A DNA stretch of 64,000 nucleotides from assembly GCF_035917975.1 (NCBI RefSeq), contig NZ_CP109130.1:7254001-7318000 (forward strand), written 5' to 3'. Of the stretch, positions 29,933-39,013 are shown in pieces. Both the position numbers and the translations under genes were made by a program. Within the stretch, counting starts at the first letter, position 1; every line of letters starts with the position of its first letter. This DNA comes from Streptosporangium sp. NBC_01756 (GTDB taxonomy: Bacteria > Actinomycetota > Actinomycetes > Streptosporangiales > Streptosporangiaceae). The notes beneath the pieces were generated by a model, which saw nothing but the letters and a program-made list of their open reading frames with translations, was not told the DNA's origin and searched no databases.

Positions 29933-30034
29933 CAATATTTCCGGACGTGTCCGGTTTGTGTGTGCCAGTGATGAGCTTACCCAGAACTGGATCAGTCTCA
30001 GGCACCAGCGTGGTCCCAATCTAGCGGACGTCGG

Positions 30035-30040
30035 TACTCT
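30035..30040 (+). promoter_or_regulatory. -10 box of leaderless pdtaR
   Basis: TACTCT lies 7 nt before the GTG at 30048, so transcription would begin at or next to the start codon. The same geometry is seen for polA, the 46152 GNAT, coaE and uvrB. No Shine-Dalgarno sequence precedes this GTG. Confidence 0.55.
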
Positions 30041-30047
30041 CTTGCTC

Positions 30048-30677
30048 GTGAGTACTCAGCGGCGCGTAGTGATCGCGGAAGACGAGGCGCTGATCCGTCT
30101 CGATCTCAAGGAGATGCTGGAAGAGGACGGGTATGCCGTCGTCGGTGAGGCCGGGGACGGGGAGACCGCGGTCAAACTGGCTGTGGAGCACCGGCCGGAC
30201 CTGGTGATCCTGGATGTGAAGATGCCCGTCCTGGACGGCATCTCGGCCGCCGAGCAGATCGTGTCGCAGCGGATCGCGCCGTGTTTGATCCTTACCGCGT
30301 TCTCGCAGCGGGATCTGGTGGAGCGGGCCAGGGACGCGGGGGCGATGGCGTATCTGGTGAAGCCGTTCACGAAGTCGGATCTGGTTCCGGCGATCGAGAT
30401 GGCGGTGAGCAGGCATGAGGAGCTCGCCGCGCTGGAGCGGGAGGTGGGGTCGCTCTCGGAGCGGTTGGAGACGCGGAAGTTGGTGGAGCGGGCGAAGGGG
30501 CGGCTGATGGATCAGCACGGGTGGAGTGAGCCGCAGGCGTTCCGGTGGATTCAGAAGGCGTCGATGGACCGGCGGTTGAGCATGCGTCAGGTGGCGCAGG
30601 TGGTGGTGGACGGGACGCCCGGTCCGGCCGAGGGGTCGGAAGGCGCCGAGGGTGTCCCGGGGGCCGGAGAGCACTGA
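30048..30677 (+). CDS. pdtaR: ANTAR-domain response regulator PdtaR
   Basis: 209 residues. The receiver domain (about 4-120) has acidic residues ED near the N-terminus, phospho-acceptor Asp in LVILDVKMP, Thr in LILTAFS and Lys in YLVKPF. A coiled linker leads to a C-terminal ANTAR domain (LVERAKGRLMDQHGWSEPQAFRWIQKASMDRRLSMRQVA). ANTAR proteins bind paired hairpins in nascent RNA and prevent termination. PdtaR, paired with the kinase PdtaS, is conserved in actinobacteria. I place the start at GTG 30048 because the receiver begins there and a -10 box lies 7 nt upstream. The C-terminal tail (PGPAEGSEGAEGVPGAGEH) is low complexity and merges into a repeat-rich region after the stop. Confidence 0.93.
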   Translation: MSTQRRVVIAEDEALIRLDLKEMLEEDGYAVVGEAGDGETAVKLAVEHRPDLVILDVKMPVLDGISAAEQIVSQRIAPCLILTAFSQRDLVERARDAGAMAYLVKPFTKSDLVPAIEMAVSRHEELAALEREVGSLSERLETRKLVERAKGRLMDQHGWSEPQAFRWIQKASMDRRLSMRQVAQVVVDGTPGPAEGSEGAEGVPGAGEH

Positions 30678-30755
30678 GAGTGTTCCGGGGTGCCTGAGGT
30701 GTCGGAGAGTGCCTGAGGCACTGGGGATGCGGGGGCCGGAGAGTGCCTGAGGGGC
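30659..30755. repeat. Degenerate repeats after the pdtaR stop
   Basis: The 13-mer gggggccggagag occurs at 30659-30671, spanning the last pdtaR codons, and again at 30731-30743. The string ggagagtgcctgagg occurs at about 30704 and again at about 30738. The end of the gene appears to be duplicated into the downstream region. Confidence 0.6.
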
Positions 30756-31152
30756 TGAGGGTGACGGGGGTGCTGAAGGGGTTCTGACGGGGCCGGGGCG
30801 GGGTGAGGGGCGTTCTGTCGTTCCTGGTCCCGCCCGGTCGTGGTGTTCCGCCGTGCCGTGGGTGGCCGGTCTTTTCGTGGGTGAGCCCGCGTGTCCTTCG
30901 TGTCAAGGGGATACGTGGGCTTTCGTGCACTCGGAGTGATCATGCCGGGTCCGGGAGATTGCCGTGACCATGGCTTTTGTCGTGGTAGCCGAAAAGAATC
31001 GGTGTTGTAACGAAACGATAACCGAGGGCCGTCCTGTATCGACCCGTAACCTCGGCTGGTTGTACTAACCGACACAACCCCCTGGCCACTCCGTCAGGGG
31101 AGGGCATCTGTGAACCCGGTCCTGACGCGGGATCGGCGAAAGGAAGGCAACC
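30678..31152. other. 475-bp region upstream of the liv operon
   Basis: No gene is supported. The left part holds the decayed repeats after pdtaR. The right part is a structured leader for the liv operon: an inverted repeat GGTTGT/ACAACC (31058-31063 and 31074-31079) and a stem CCCCTG/CAGGGG (31080-31085 and 31096-31101). The ribosome site GAAAGGAAGG follows, just before the TTG start. The promoter is probably in the AT-richer stretch at about 30975-31040 but cannot be pinned down. Confidence 0.55.
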
Positions 31153-32355
31153 TTGCGGCCTAAGACTGCTCGCCTCGGTGGAGTGCTCGCTGCCGGTGTG
31201 GCGCTCACCCTTGGCCTCGCTGCCTGTGGCGATGGCGGCACGGACGCCAAGCCGGCGGACGGTGGCTCCAGCGCTGCCGCCGCCGGTACGGTCAAGATCG
31301 GCTTTATGGGTGACCTGACCGGTCCCAACGCCGGCATCGTCATTCCGCCCAGGAACGGCGCGAAGCTCGTCTTCGACGAGTACAACAAGACCAACCCGGC
31401 GACGAAGATCGAGATCGTCGAGTACGACAGCCAGGGTGACGCCTCGAAGGCCGTCGCGCTGGCGCAGCAGGCCATCAAGACCGACAAGGTCGTCGCGCTG
31501 CTCGGCCCGGCGTTCTCGGGTGAATCGGCGCAGGTCGGCCCGGTGCTGGAGGAGGCGGGGATTCCCAGCATCAGCGCCTCGGCGACCAACACCAAGCTCG
31601 CTGAGAACGGCTGGAAGTTCTGGCACCGGGTGCTGCCGAACGACAGTGTTCAGGGTCCCGGCATCGCGGACTTCATCGCCGGTGCGGCGGCCGCGAAGAA
31701 CGCTTTCGTGATCGACGACAAGTCGGAGTACGGCAAGCCGCTGGCCGACGCGGTCCGTGCTCAGCTCGCCACCAAGGGCGTGAAGGTCACGGACGACTCG
31801 CTGGACCCGGCGGAGAGCGACTACTCCTCGGTGGTGAACAAGGTGGCGGCGGCGAAGCCGGACGCGATCTTCTTCGGTGGTTACTACGCGGCGGGTGGCA
31901 ACCTGCTCAAGCAGCTCCGTGACAAGGGTGTGAAGGACGCGAAGTTCTTCTCCGGTGACGGTTCGCTGGACAAGGGTCTGATCGACGGTGCCGGTGCGCC
32001 GAACGCCGAGGGCGCCCTGGTCGGTTGCCCGTGCTACATCGCGACGCCGGATGTGACGGACGCCAAGGTCAAGGGCTTCGCCGACGCTTACAAGGCCGCT
32101 TACAGCGCCGACCCGGCGATCTACGCGGCTGAGGGTTATGACGCGGCGACGGTGTACGTCGAGGCGATCAAGGCGGGCAACACCACCTCGGACAAGATCA
32201 ACGAGTTCATCAAGACCGTTGACCTGGCCGGTGTCTCCAAGCAGGTCAAGTTCGCGCCCAACGGCGAGGTCGAGGCCAAGGACATCTACATCTACCAGGT
32301 CAAGGACGGCGCCATCACGCTGCTTGGCAAGGCGGCCGAGGCGAAGCTGGGCTAG
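31153..32355 (+). CDS. livJ: Branched-chain amino-acid-binding lipoprotein
   Basis: 400 residues from a TTG start with GGAAGG five bases upstream. The signal peptide ends in a lipobox (LGLAAC), followed by a Gly/Ser/Ala linker. The mature protein has the Peripla_BP_6 pattern: KIGFMGDLTGPNAG, NGAKLVFDEYN, QAIKTDKVVALLGPAFSG and SEYGKPLADAV. It should be membrane-tethered and deliver Leu/Ile/Val or related ligands to the LivHMGF transporter encoded directly downstream. A hairpin between this gene and livH (32390-32420) probably raises the binding-protein:permease ratio by partial termination. It could bind amides or urea instead, since those receptors share the fold. Confidence 0.92.
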   Translation: MRPKTARLGGVLAAGVALTLGLAACGDGGTDAKPADGGSSAAAAGTVKIGFMGDLTGPNAGIVIPPRNGAKLVFDEYNKTNPATKIEIVEYDSQGDASKAVALAQQAIKTDKVVALLGPAFSGESAQVGPVLEEAGIPSISASATNTKLAENGWKFWHRVLPNDSVQGPGIADFIAGAAAAKNAFVIDDKSEYGKPLADAVRAQLATKGVKVTDDSLDPAESDYSSVVNKVAAAKPDAIFFGGYYAAGGNLLKQLRDKGVKDAKFFSGDGSLDKGLIDGAGAPNAEGALVGCPCYIATPDVTDAKVKGFADAYKAAYSADPAIYAAEGYDAATVYVEAIKAGNTTSDKINEFIKTVDLAGVSKQVKFAPNGEVEAKDIYIYQVKDGAITLLGKAAEAKLG

Positions 32356-32389
32356 TCGCGACTTCGAAGACAGCAGGTAGTTGACGCGG

Positions 32390-32420
32390 GAGCGGGAACT
32401 CCGCGGTTGGGTTCCCGCTC
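32390..32420 (+). terminator. Attenuating hairpin between livJ and livH
   Basis: gagcgggaac (32390-32399) and gttcccgctc (32411-32420) form a perfect 10-bp stem with an 11-nt loop, followed by ttggcgttctt without a clean T-run. Its position after the binding-protein gene fits partial termination or an mRNA-stabilising hairpin. Confidence 0.6.
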
Positions 32421-32510
32421 TTGGCGTTCTTCCAGAGACCCAAGAGGTTCTGCTGGAAACGGTGTGCTACCGGAAGTGCAGGCGACCCCCGCTAGAAGTG
32501 GTAATCCCTA

Positions 32511-33479
32511 GTGCTCAATGACTTCATCAATCAGTTCTGGCCGGCCACGATCGACGGTCTGGCCTTCGGCTCCATTTATGCCCTGATCGCGCTTGGTTAC
32601 ACGATGGTGTACGGCGTGCTGCGGCTGATCAACTTCGCGCACTCTGAAGTGTTCATGATCGGAACCTTCGGTGCGATGTTCGTCCCCTTTGTGTTCGGCA
32701 TCAATTCGGCGCTCACGGGTCTTGCCCTGGTGGGTGTGATCGTGTTGATGATCCTGGCCGGCATGCTGGCCTCGGCGGGTACGGCGCTGGCGCTTGAGCA
32801 GATCGCCTACCGGCCGCTGCGCAAGCGCGGGGCGTCCCGTCTCGCTGCGCTCATCTCCGCCATCGGTGCTTCGATCTTCTTGCAGGAGCTGTTCGCCCTG
32901 CTGGTGATCCCGAAGGTTTTCAACCGTCCGCAGCAGGGCCGTATCCAGATGGCGCTGCCCCGGTTGATGGAGCGGACCGAGCTTTTCTCGATCGCGGGTC
33001 ACTCGGTCCGGGTGGACCAGGTGCTGGTGATCGTGGCGGCGGTCGGCATGATGATCGCGCTCGACGTGCTGGTGAACCGCACGAAGATCGGCCGTGGTAT
33101 CCGTGCGACCGCGCAGAACCCTGAAGCGGCCGTGCTGATGGGCGTGGACATCAACAAGATCGTCCGGATGACGTTCCTCATCGGTGGCGGCATGGCCGGT
33201 GTGGCCGGTGCGCTCTATCTGATCTCGTATGAGAACACGACTTACTACATCGGCTTCCTGTTCGGTATCAAGGCGTTCACCGCGGCGGTCCTGGGCGGCA
33301 TCGGCAACCTACGGGGTGCGCTGGTCGGCGGGGTCGTGCTCGGTCTGGTGGAGAACTACGGAGCTATTTTCTTCGGTTCCGACTGGAAGCACGTGATCTC
33401 CTTCAGCATCCTCGTCTTGGTCCTGATGTTCCGCCCCACCGGAATTCTCGGTGAATCACTCCAGCAGGCGCGCGCATGA
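32511..33479 (+). CDS. livH: Branched-chain amino-acid ABC permease LivH
   Basis: 322 residues, GTG start at 32511. About eight hydrophobic segments. LivH signatures: GLAFGSIYALIALGYTMVYGVLRLINFAHSEVFM near the N-terminus, GRGIRATAQNPEAAVLMGVDINKIVRMTF in the cytoplasmic EAA-like loop, and AFTAAVLGGIGNLRGALVGG toward the C-terminus. It forms the inner-membrane channel with LivM. It overlaps livM by ATGA at 33476-33479, so the two subunits are translationally coupled. The 155-bp gap to livJ contains a hairpin. Confidence 0.93.
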   Translation: MLNDFINQFWPATIDGLAFGSIYALIALGYTMVYGVLRLINFAHSEVFMIGTFGAMFVPFVFGINSALTGLALVGVIVLMILAGMLASAGTALALEQIAYRPLRKRGASRLAALISAIGASIFLQELFALLVIPKVFNRPQQGRIQMALPRLMERTELFSIAGHSVRVDQVLVIVAAVGMMIALDVLVNRTKIGRGIRATAQNPEAAVLMGVDINKIVRMTFLIGGGMAGVAGALYLISYENTTYYIGFLFGIKAFTAAVLGGIGNLRGALVGGVVLGLVENYGAIFFGSDWKHVISFSILVLVLMFRPTGILGESLQQARA

Positions 33480-34642
33480 ACCAGAACCCCCTGGAACGCT
33501 TCCGTACCCAGCTCGGCCGCTACGGCGACGCCATGCACGATCGCTGGCTGCACACGCCCGGCTGGCAGCGGTGGACGCTCTACATTCTTCTGATCGTGGG
33601 GGCCCTGCTCCTGCCGTCGGAGTCCATCGGCAGTTTCATGTCGCCCTACACCGACTGGGCGAGCATCCTGTTCTTCCCGATCGGCACCTATGTGGTGCTG
33701 GCCATCGGCCTGAACGTGGTCGTCGGTCAGGCGGGTCTGCTGGACCTGGGTTTCGTCGCGTTCTACGCCGTGGGCGGTTACGCGATGGCGTTGATCGGCA
33801 CGGAGCTCGGCTGGAACTTCTGGCTGATCCTGCTGGCGGGCATCGGGATCTGCGCCCTGTCGGGTATCACCCTGGGCGGTCCGACGCTGCGGTTGCGCGG
33901 TGACTATCTGGCGATCGTGACGCTGGGTTTCGGGGAGATCATCCGGATCACCGCGCGGAACACCGACGCGATCGGCGGTCCGAACGGTATCCGCAGCATT
34001 CCGCACCCGCCGAGCCTCGACGAGCTGCACATCTTCGGTGTGGACGTCTACGAGCTGCTCGGCGTGAAGATCTTCAAGTACGGCGTGCTGGACCCGCGGC
34101 CTTACTACTATCTGCTGGTCGCGCTGGCCGTGATCGTGATCATCCTGGTGAAGCGCTGGGAGAAGAGCCGGGTCGGGCGGGCGTGGGCGGCGATCCGTGA
34201 GGACGAGGACGCGGCCGAGGTCATGGGCGTGCCGACGTTCCGGTTCAAGATGCTGGCGTTCGCGATCGGTGCCTCGATCGGTGGCGCGATGGGTGTGCTG
34301 TGGGCGTCCAAGGTCATCTCGCTCAATCCGAACGACTTCCAGTTCCTGCTGTCGGCGACGATCCTGGCCGCGGTGGTCATGGGTGGTGCGGGCAACCTGC
34401 CCGGCGTCATGCTGGGCGCGTTCGTGGTGGCGTGGCTGCCGGAGCGGTTCCGCGGTCTGCAGGAGTACCGCATGTTGATCTTCGGTGCGGTGCTCGTCGC
34501 GTTGATGATCTTCCGTCCCGAGGGCCTGCTGCCGTCGCGTCAACGCAAGGCGGAGTTGAAAGAGGGATCGGGCGGGATGGGCACGCTCGCGGCCGAGGTT
34601 CCCGGGCCGGAGTCGCATGGTGAGGAGGTGGCTTCCAAGTGA
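33476..34642 (+). CDS. livM: Branched-chain amino-acid ABC permease LivM
   Basis: 388 residues. A hydrophilic N-terminus of about 35 residues precedes the membrane region. LivM features include [70 protein letters not shown] (contact loop for the ATPases) and [15 protein letters not shown]. It overlaps livH by ATGA at its start and livG by GTGA at its end. It pairs with LivH to form the transport pore. The C-terminal 30 residues are hydrophilic and poorly conserved. Confidence 0.93.
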   Translation: MNQNPLERFRTQLGRYGDAMHDRWLHTPGWQRWTLYILLIVGALLLPSESIGSFMSPYTDWASILFFPIGTYVVLAIGLNVVVGQAGLLDLGFVAFYAVGGYAMALIGTELGWNFWLILLAGIGICALSGITLGGPTLRLRGDYLAIVTLGFGEIIRITARNTDAIGGPNGIRSIPHPPSLDELHIFGVDVYELLGVKIFKYGVLDPRPYYYLLVALAVIVIILVKRWEKSRVGRAWAAIREDEDAAEVMGVPTFRFKMLAFAIGASIGGAMGVLWASKVISLNPNDFQFLLSATILAAVVMGGAGNLPGVMLGAFVVAWLPERFRGLQEYRMLIFGAVLVALMIFRPEGLLPSRQRKAELKEGSGGMGTLAAEVPGPESHGEEVASK

Positions 34643-35442
34643 GCGCTGAGGTGAGCCGGGAACGGACCGGCCGGGCGATGCTGGAACTGCAGGGTCTGGT
34701 CATGCGGTTCGGCGGTGTCACGGCGCTGAAGGATGTCAACCTGACCATCAACGAGGGCGAGATCTTCGCGCTGATCGGTCCGAACGGCGCGGGTAAGACG
34801 ACGGTGTTCAATGTGATCACCGGTGTCTACCAGCCGACGGAGGGCCAGGTCCGCTTCGAGGGTGAGAAGATCAGCGGCATCAAGCGCTTCAAGATCACCA
34901 AGCGGGGCGTCGCCCGTACGTTCCAGAACATCCGGCTTTTCCACAACATGACGGCGATCGAGAACGTCATGGTGGGTGCGGACGCCCATCACCGCTCGGG
35001 CATGGTCAGCGTGGCGCTGGGGCTTCCCTGGCACCGCAGGGCCGAGCGCGAGGGCCGTGAGATGGCGATGGAGCTGCTCGACTTCGTCGGCATCTCCCAC
35101 CGCGCGCACGACCACGCCAAGAACCTGCCCTACGGTGACCAGCGGCGGCTGGAGATCGCCCGTGCGCTGGCGACCCAGCCGAAGCTGCTGCTGCTGGACG
35201 AGCCGGCCGCCGGTATGAACCCGGCGGAGAAGGTGGCGCTGCAGCAGTTGATCCGGGACATCCGGGACGCCGGCCGGACGATTCTGATCATCGAGCACGA
35301 CATGAGCCTCATCATGGGCATCAGTGACCGCATCGCGGTGCTGGACTTCGGTCAGAAGATCGCCGATGGCCTGCCGGACGAGGTGCGGAACGACCCCCGG
35401 GTCGTCGAGGCGTATTTGGGGGCTCCCGCAGATGCTTCTTGA
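34639..35442 (+). CDS. livG: Branched-chain amino-acid ABC ATPase LivG
   Basis: 267 residues; GTG start at 34639 overlapping the livM stop. Walker [10 protein letters not shown], a Q-loop region ([19 protein letters not shown]), the signature [13 protein letters not shown] in place of LSGGQ as is usual for LivG, Walker [14 protein letters not shown] and the His switch IIEHDM. The insert after the Q-loop ([10 protein letters not shown]...LPW) is typical of this subfamily. It powers import together with LivF. The start could be the later ATG at 34678 (MLELQGL), nearer the usual LivG start. It overlaps livF by 11 bp. Confidence 0.93.
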   Translation: MSAEVSRERTGRAMLELQGLVMRFGGVTALKDVNLTINEGEIFALIGPNGAGKTTVFNVITGVYQPTEGQVRFEGEKISGIKRFKITKRGVARTFQNIRLFHNMTAIENVMVGADAHHRSGMVSVALGLPWHRRAEREGREMAMELLDFVGISHRAHDHAKNLPYGDQRRLEIARALATQPKLLLLDEPAAGMNPAEKVALQQLIRDIRDAGRTILIIEHDMSLIMGISDRIAVLDFGQKIADGLPDEVRNDPRVVEAYLGAPADAS

Positions 35443-36256
35443 GATCAAGGACATCCGTGTCCACTACGGCAAGATCGAGGCGCTCAAGGGCATCTCGGTC
35501 GAGGTGAACGAGGGCGAGATCGTCACGCTCATCGGGGCGAACGGGGCGGGCAAGACCACGACCCTGAAGACGATCTCGGGTCTGCGCGGCCTGACGTCGG
35601 GGAGTGTCGTCTTCGACGGCAAGGACATCAGCAAGATGCCCGGCCACAAGCGGGTCATGGCGGGGCTGGGTCAGGCCCCCGAGGGCCGGGGCGTCTTCCC
35701 TGGCATGACGGTCCACGACAACCTGCTCATGGGCGCGTACACCCGTTCGGGGGACTTCGGCGCGGACCTGAAGGAGGTCTACGAGCTGTTCCCGCGGCTG
35801 GCCGAGCGCCGGACGCAGATGGGCGGCACGATGTCGGGCGGTGAGCAGCAGATGCTGGCCATCGGCCGCGCGCTGATGGCCAAGCCGAAGGTGCTGCTGC
35901 TGGACGAGCCGTCGATGGGCCTGGCACCGCTGATGGTGCAGCAGATCTTCGACATCATCGAGGAGATCAACCGCCGGGGTACCACGGTGCTGCTGGTGGA
36001 GCAGAACGCCCAGCAGGCGCTGAAGCTCGCGCACCGGGCCTACGTGCTGGAGACCGGGAAGGTGGTCAAGAGCGCGCCCGCCGCGGATCTGCTCAACGAC
36101 CCCGACGTGCAGGCCGCCTATCTCGGCGGTGGTCTCGCGCATGACGCGCCGCCGGTGGAGCGGCCCGACACGACGCCGGAGCGGGACGCTCCAGCGGAGA
36201 GCGGGGCACCGGAGGGTGACGGACCGGAGGGTGCGGCGCCGCGCGAGCAGGCGTGA
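35432..36256 (+). CDS. livF: Branched-chain amino-acid ABC ATPase LivF
   Basis: 274 residues from ATG 35432, chosen because [13 protein letters not shown] is the canonical LivF start; the frame is open further upstream inside livG. Walker A GANGAGKTT, signature MSGGEQQMLAIGRAL, Walker B VLLLDEPSMGLAP and His-switch equivalent LLVEQNAQQAL, where E-Q-N replaces E-H-D as usual for LivF. A Pro/Glu/Ala-rich, probably disordered tail of about 35 residues is an extension beyond the typical length of about 235. It is the last gene of the liv operon, followed by a strong hairpin terminator at 36275-36314. Confidence 0.93.
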   Translation: MLLEIKDIRVHYGKIEALKGISVEVNEGEIVTLIGANGAGKTTTLKTISGLRGLTSGSVVFDGKDISKMPGHKRVMAGLGQAPEGRGVFPGMTVHDNLLMGAYTRSGDFGADLKEVYELFPRLAERRTQMGGTMSGGEQQMLAIGRALMAKPKVLLLDEPSMGLAPLMVQQIFDIIEEINRRGTTVLLVEQNAQQALKLAHRAYVLETGKVVKSAPAADLLNDPDVQAAYLGGGLAHDAPPVERPDTTPERDAPAESGAPEGDGPEGAAPREQA

Positions 36257-36274
36257 GCCGTACCAGGTGACACC

Positions 36275-36314
36275 GGGCGGGTCCGCCGCGCACTCGTGTG
36301 CGGCGGACCCGCCC
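36275..36314. terminator. Bidirectional hairpin terminator after livF
   Basis: gggcgggtccgccgc (36275-36289) and gcggcggacccgccc (36300-36314) form a perfect 15-bp GC stem with a 10-nt loop. It lies between the convergent livF and the DUF4352-like lipoprotein gene, so it can stop both transcripts. There is no U-tract, as is common in actinobacteria. Confidence 0.8.
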
Positions 36315-36316
36315 GT

Positions 36317-36886
36317 TCAGGTGAGGGCCACCTTGACGCCGTCGGTGCTGCCGCCGACGCCGAGCGGCGGGTCGCCGAACAGCTGGACCGCGGCGACCCT
36401 CGCCTCCTTGGGGATGTCGAACCACAGGTCCAGTTCGATTCTGACCTCGGCGCCGAGGGGGAGCGTGTCGGGCTGGCGTTTGGTGGCCTGGGCGAACCTG
36501 TCGATGCCGTGGGCCGTGCCGTCGGCGGTGATGAGCTTCTGCCGTTTGGCGTCGAAGCGGGAGTTGGCGCGGCCGGGGTTCTCCACGACGATGCGCACGA
36601 CCACGTACTGGCCTTTGGCCTGCCATTCGGCGTGGGTGCCGAAGAAGCCGCTCAGGCCGGTCTGCAGGCCGATGACCTGGAAGCGGGTGTCGCCGTCGGT
36701 GACCGGCGGGGCGTTGACCGGGCGTTCGCCGGGGCGGACCGGGCGGGGGGTCAGGGCGTAGGCGGGGGTGGGCGTGGCGGAGGGGGCCGTGGATTCCGGT
36801 GGTCCGGTCCCGGCGCAGCCGGTGAGGACGGCGCCGGCCAGAACGGCACCGGCGAACCGTAGTGGGGGGGTGCGCACATCGGGCAA
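36317..36886 (-). CDS. DUF4352-like lipoprotein
   Basis: 189 residues if started at TTG 36886; a GTG at 36877 (MRTPPLRFAGAVLAGAVLTGC) gives a cleaner lipoprotein signal. The lipobox is LTGC, followed by a Pro/Thr/Ser-rich linker. The mature domain (about 65-185) reads FQVIGLQTGLSGFFG, YVVVRIVVENPGRANSRFDAKRQKLITADG, then RIELDLWFDIPKEA. This is the immunoglobulin-like DUF4352 layout, with the conserved VR.VVEN.G and DG stretches. Such proteins are surface-anchored and functionally uncharacterised. It is convergent with the liv operon and has no obvious operon partner. A related protein is cut by the left edge of the window. Confidence 0.75.
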   Translation of the reverse strand: MPDVRTPPLRFAGAVLAGAVLTGCAGTGPPESTAPSATPTPAYALTPRPVRPGERPVNAPPVTDGDTRFQVIGLQTGLSGFFGTHAEWQAKGQYVVVRIVVENPGRANSRFDAKRQKLITADGTAHGIDRFAQATKRQPDTLPLGAEVRIELDLWFDIPKEARVAAVQLFGDPPLGVGGSTDGVKVALT

Positions 36887-37300
36887 CGTAACCGAGCGGG
36901 ACCGCCGAGTTCAATGAGCGGGCCGGTGGTCTCGCGATACGCGACGGGTCGCCGAAAGCCCGGAACCGCCGCCGGTGGGGCGGGCCGGTTTTCCGGATGC
37001 CCCGGGGCTGAGCTGGCTGGGTGAAATGACCCTGAAGTGCAGGTATAGACTATTTTTAGATTCAGGATCCGATATCAACCGATTCAGATCCGCAGTAGTC
37101 GGCTCAAAGGCGAGTCGCCGACCCTTCGATGAACAGGCGCGTCATGATCGGTGCCGGCAGGGTATCGATCGGGCGCCGCCGAGTGTGGTTGTTGTCCGAA
37201 TTGTGTCGTGTCGGTGATCTGCATGGCTATGCACGTGGGGCAGCATCACCAGCACTGAGGTGTCTGTTCGAGATGCGACATTGACTGTGAGGAGGCCTTT
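36887..37300. promoter_or_regulatory. 414-bp upstream region of the polar amino-acid ABC operon
   Basis: No gene is supported. An AT-rich patch holds tatagactat (37044-37053), a possible -10. It is followed by two direct repeats, gattcaggatccg (37059-37071) and gattcagatccg (37081-37092), set 22 bp apart, or two helical turns. A palindrome TGCAT-ggct-ATGCA lies at 37220-37233. A ribosome site GAGGAGG precedes the GTG at 37301. The layout suggests a regulated promoter with a long leader; no regulator is identified. Confidence 0.45.
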
Positions 37301-38158
37301 GTGGGCCTGAGTTTTCTTTCCCGGCGGACGCTCGCGGTAGGCGCGGTGGTCGTCGCCGGCACGCTTGGCCTGTCCGCGTGCGGCGGTGACACCACCAGTG
37401 CGAGCTCCGACGGCGCCGCCTCGTCGAGCGCCCCGGCCGCCGGAGGTCCCAAGCTCGTCACTCCCGGCAAGCTCACCACCTGCACCAACCTGCCGTACGA
37501 GCCCTTCCAGTTCAAGGAGGGCGACAAGACCGTCGGCTTCGACGTCGACATCGTCGACCTGGCGGCCAAGAAGCTCGGCCTGACGCAGGAGATCGTCGAC
37601 ATCGACTTCGCCGTCATCAAGAGCGGCGCGGCGATGGCCGCCGGCAAGTGCGACGTGGCCGCGGCGGGCATGACCATCACCCCGGAGCGCCAGGCGAACA
37701 TCACCTTCTCCGTGCCTTACTTCGACGCCACCCAGGCGCTGCTGGCCAAGAAGGGTGTCGGCGTCAAGACGCTGGACGAGATCAAGGCCAAGAACCTCAA
37801 GCTCGGCGCCCAGGCCTCGACCACCGGTCTGGACTACGTCAAGAAGCAGGGCCTCAACCCCAAGGAGTTCGCCGACTCCCCCAAGGAGCTCCTGGGTCTG
37901 CAGTCCGGTCAGGCCGACGTGATCGTCCAGGACCTGCCCGTCGTCCTGACCTGGCTGAAGAAGCCGGAGATCGCCGACAAGTTCGAGCTGGTGGGCAGCC
38001 TGGACACCGGTGAGCAGTACGGCATCGGCCTGAAGAAGCAGGCCGACCCGATTCTGCTCAAGGCCATCAACGACGCGGTCACCACGGCGAAGTCGGACGG
38101 CACTTACGAGCAGATCTTCGTGAAGTGGTTCGGCAAGAAGCCCGGCGAACTCGGCTGA
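37301..38158 (+). CDS. Polar amino-acid ABC binding lipoprotein
   Basis: 285 residues; GTG start eight bases after GAGGAGG. Signal peptide with lipobox LSAC, Ser/Ala linker, then a family 3 solute-binding domain: LTTCTNLPYEPFQF, VGFDVDIVDLAAKKLGL, GKCDVAAAGMTITPERQANITFSVPYFDA, and DVIVQDLPVVLTWL near the C-terminus. The Arg in TPERQ.N and Asp in the last motif are the usual carboxylate/amino ligands of polar amino acids. It delivers substrate (Glu, Gln, His or similar) to the permease and ATPase encoded next (3-bp gap, then GTGA overlap). The exact ligand is not predictable. Confidence 0.9.
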   Translation: MGLSFLSRRTLAVGAVVVAGTLGLSACGGDTTSASSDGAASSSAPAAGGPKLVTPGKLTTCTNLPYEPFQFKEGDKTVGFDVDIVDLAAKKLGLTQEIVDIDFAVIKSGAAMAAGKCDVAAAGMTITPERQANITFSVPYFDATQALLAKKGVGVKTLDEIKAKNLKLGAQASTTGLDYVKKQGLNPKEFADSPKELLGLQSGQADVIVQDLPVVLTWLKKPEIADKFELVGSLDTGEQYGIGLKKQADPILLKAINDAVTTAKSDGTYEQIFVKWFGKKPGELG

Positions 38159-38161
38159 TCG

Positions 38162-39013
38162 ATGACCGAACAGTCGACGCCGGCTGAGTCGTCCGGTCCT
38201 GCCGGGGCTCCCCCCGGCAGGAGCGGGCTCAGCCCCCGTAAGAAGCAGCAGATCAGCCGGATCGTCCAGTACGTCGTGCTTGTGGCCGTCGTGGTCTTCC
38301 TCGCGCTGCGCATCGAGTGGGGCCAGCTCGCCGAGAACTTCGCCAAGCCCGAGGTCGCGGCGGAGACGTTGCCGGACCTGTTCACGGTCGCGCTGAAGAA
38401 CACGATCATCTACTCGGTGGGCGGGTTCTTCTTCGCCTTCCTGCTGGGCCTGGTGTTCGCGCTGATGCGGATGTCGTCGGTGCTGGTGTACCGGTGGATC
38501 GCGATCCTCTACATCGAGGTCTTCCGGGGCCTGCCCGCCCTGCTGATCTTCCTGCTCATCCTGTTCCTCCCGCTGGCCCTGCCCGGCTTCGAGGTGCCCG
38601 GCGGCACCTACGGCCAGGGCGTCCTGGGCCTGACCATCGTGGGTTCGGCCTACATGGCCGAGACACTCCGCGCGGGCCTGCAGGCGGTCCCCAAGGGGCA
38701 GATGGAGGCGGCGCGGTCGCTGGGCATGTCGCACGCGCGGGCCATGGCGAGCATCGTCATCCCGCAGGCCGTGCGCATCGTGATCCCGCCGACGACCAAC
38801 CAGTTCGTGTCCCTGCTCAAGGACTCCTCGCTGGTGCTGTTCCTGGGCGTCTCCGGGGAGTACGTCGAGCTCACGAAGTTCGGCAACGACATGGCCTCGA
38901 CCTTCGCGAACGCCACCCCGATCCTGGTGGTCGGTGTGACGTACCTGCTGGTCACCATCCCGCTGGGGTATCTCGCGTCCCGGCTTGAGAAGCGTCAGGC
39001 GAGGGGACGGTGA
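38162..39013 (+). CDS. Polar amino-acid ABC permease
   Basis: 283 residues. A disordered N-terminus of about 35 residues, one extra transmembrane segment, then the HisM/GlnP-type core beginning [22 protein letters not shown]. The characteristic motifs are present: [16 protein letters not shown], the EAA loop [25 protein letters not shown] and [15 protein letters not shown]. It would form a homodimeric channel, since only one permease gene is in the operon. Its stop overlaps the ATPase start (GTGA at 39010-39013). Confidence 0.92.
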   Translation: MTEQSTPAESSGPAGAPPGRSGLSPRKKQQISRIVQYVVLVAVVVFLALRIEWGQLAENFAKPEVAAETLPDLFTVALKNTIIYSVGGFFFAFLLGLVFALMRMSSVLVYRWIAILYIEVFRGLPALLIFLLILFLPLALPGFEVPGGTYGQGVLGLTIVGSAYMAETLRAGLQAVPKGQMEAARSLGMSHARAMASIVIPQAVRIVIPPTTNQFVSLLKDSSLVLFLGVSGEYVELTKFGNDMASTFANATPILVVGVTYLLVTIPLGYLASRLEKRQARGR

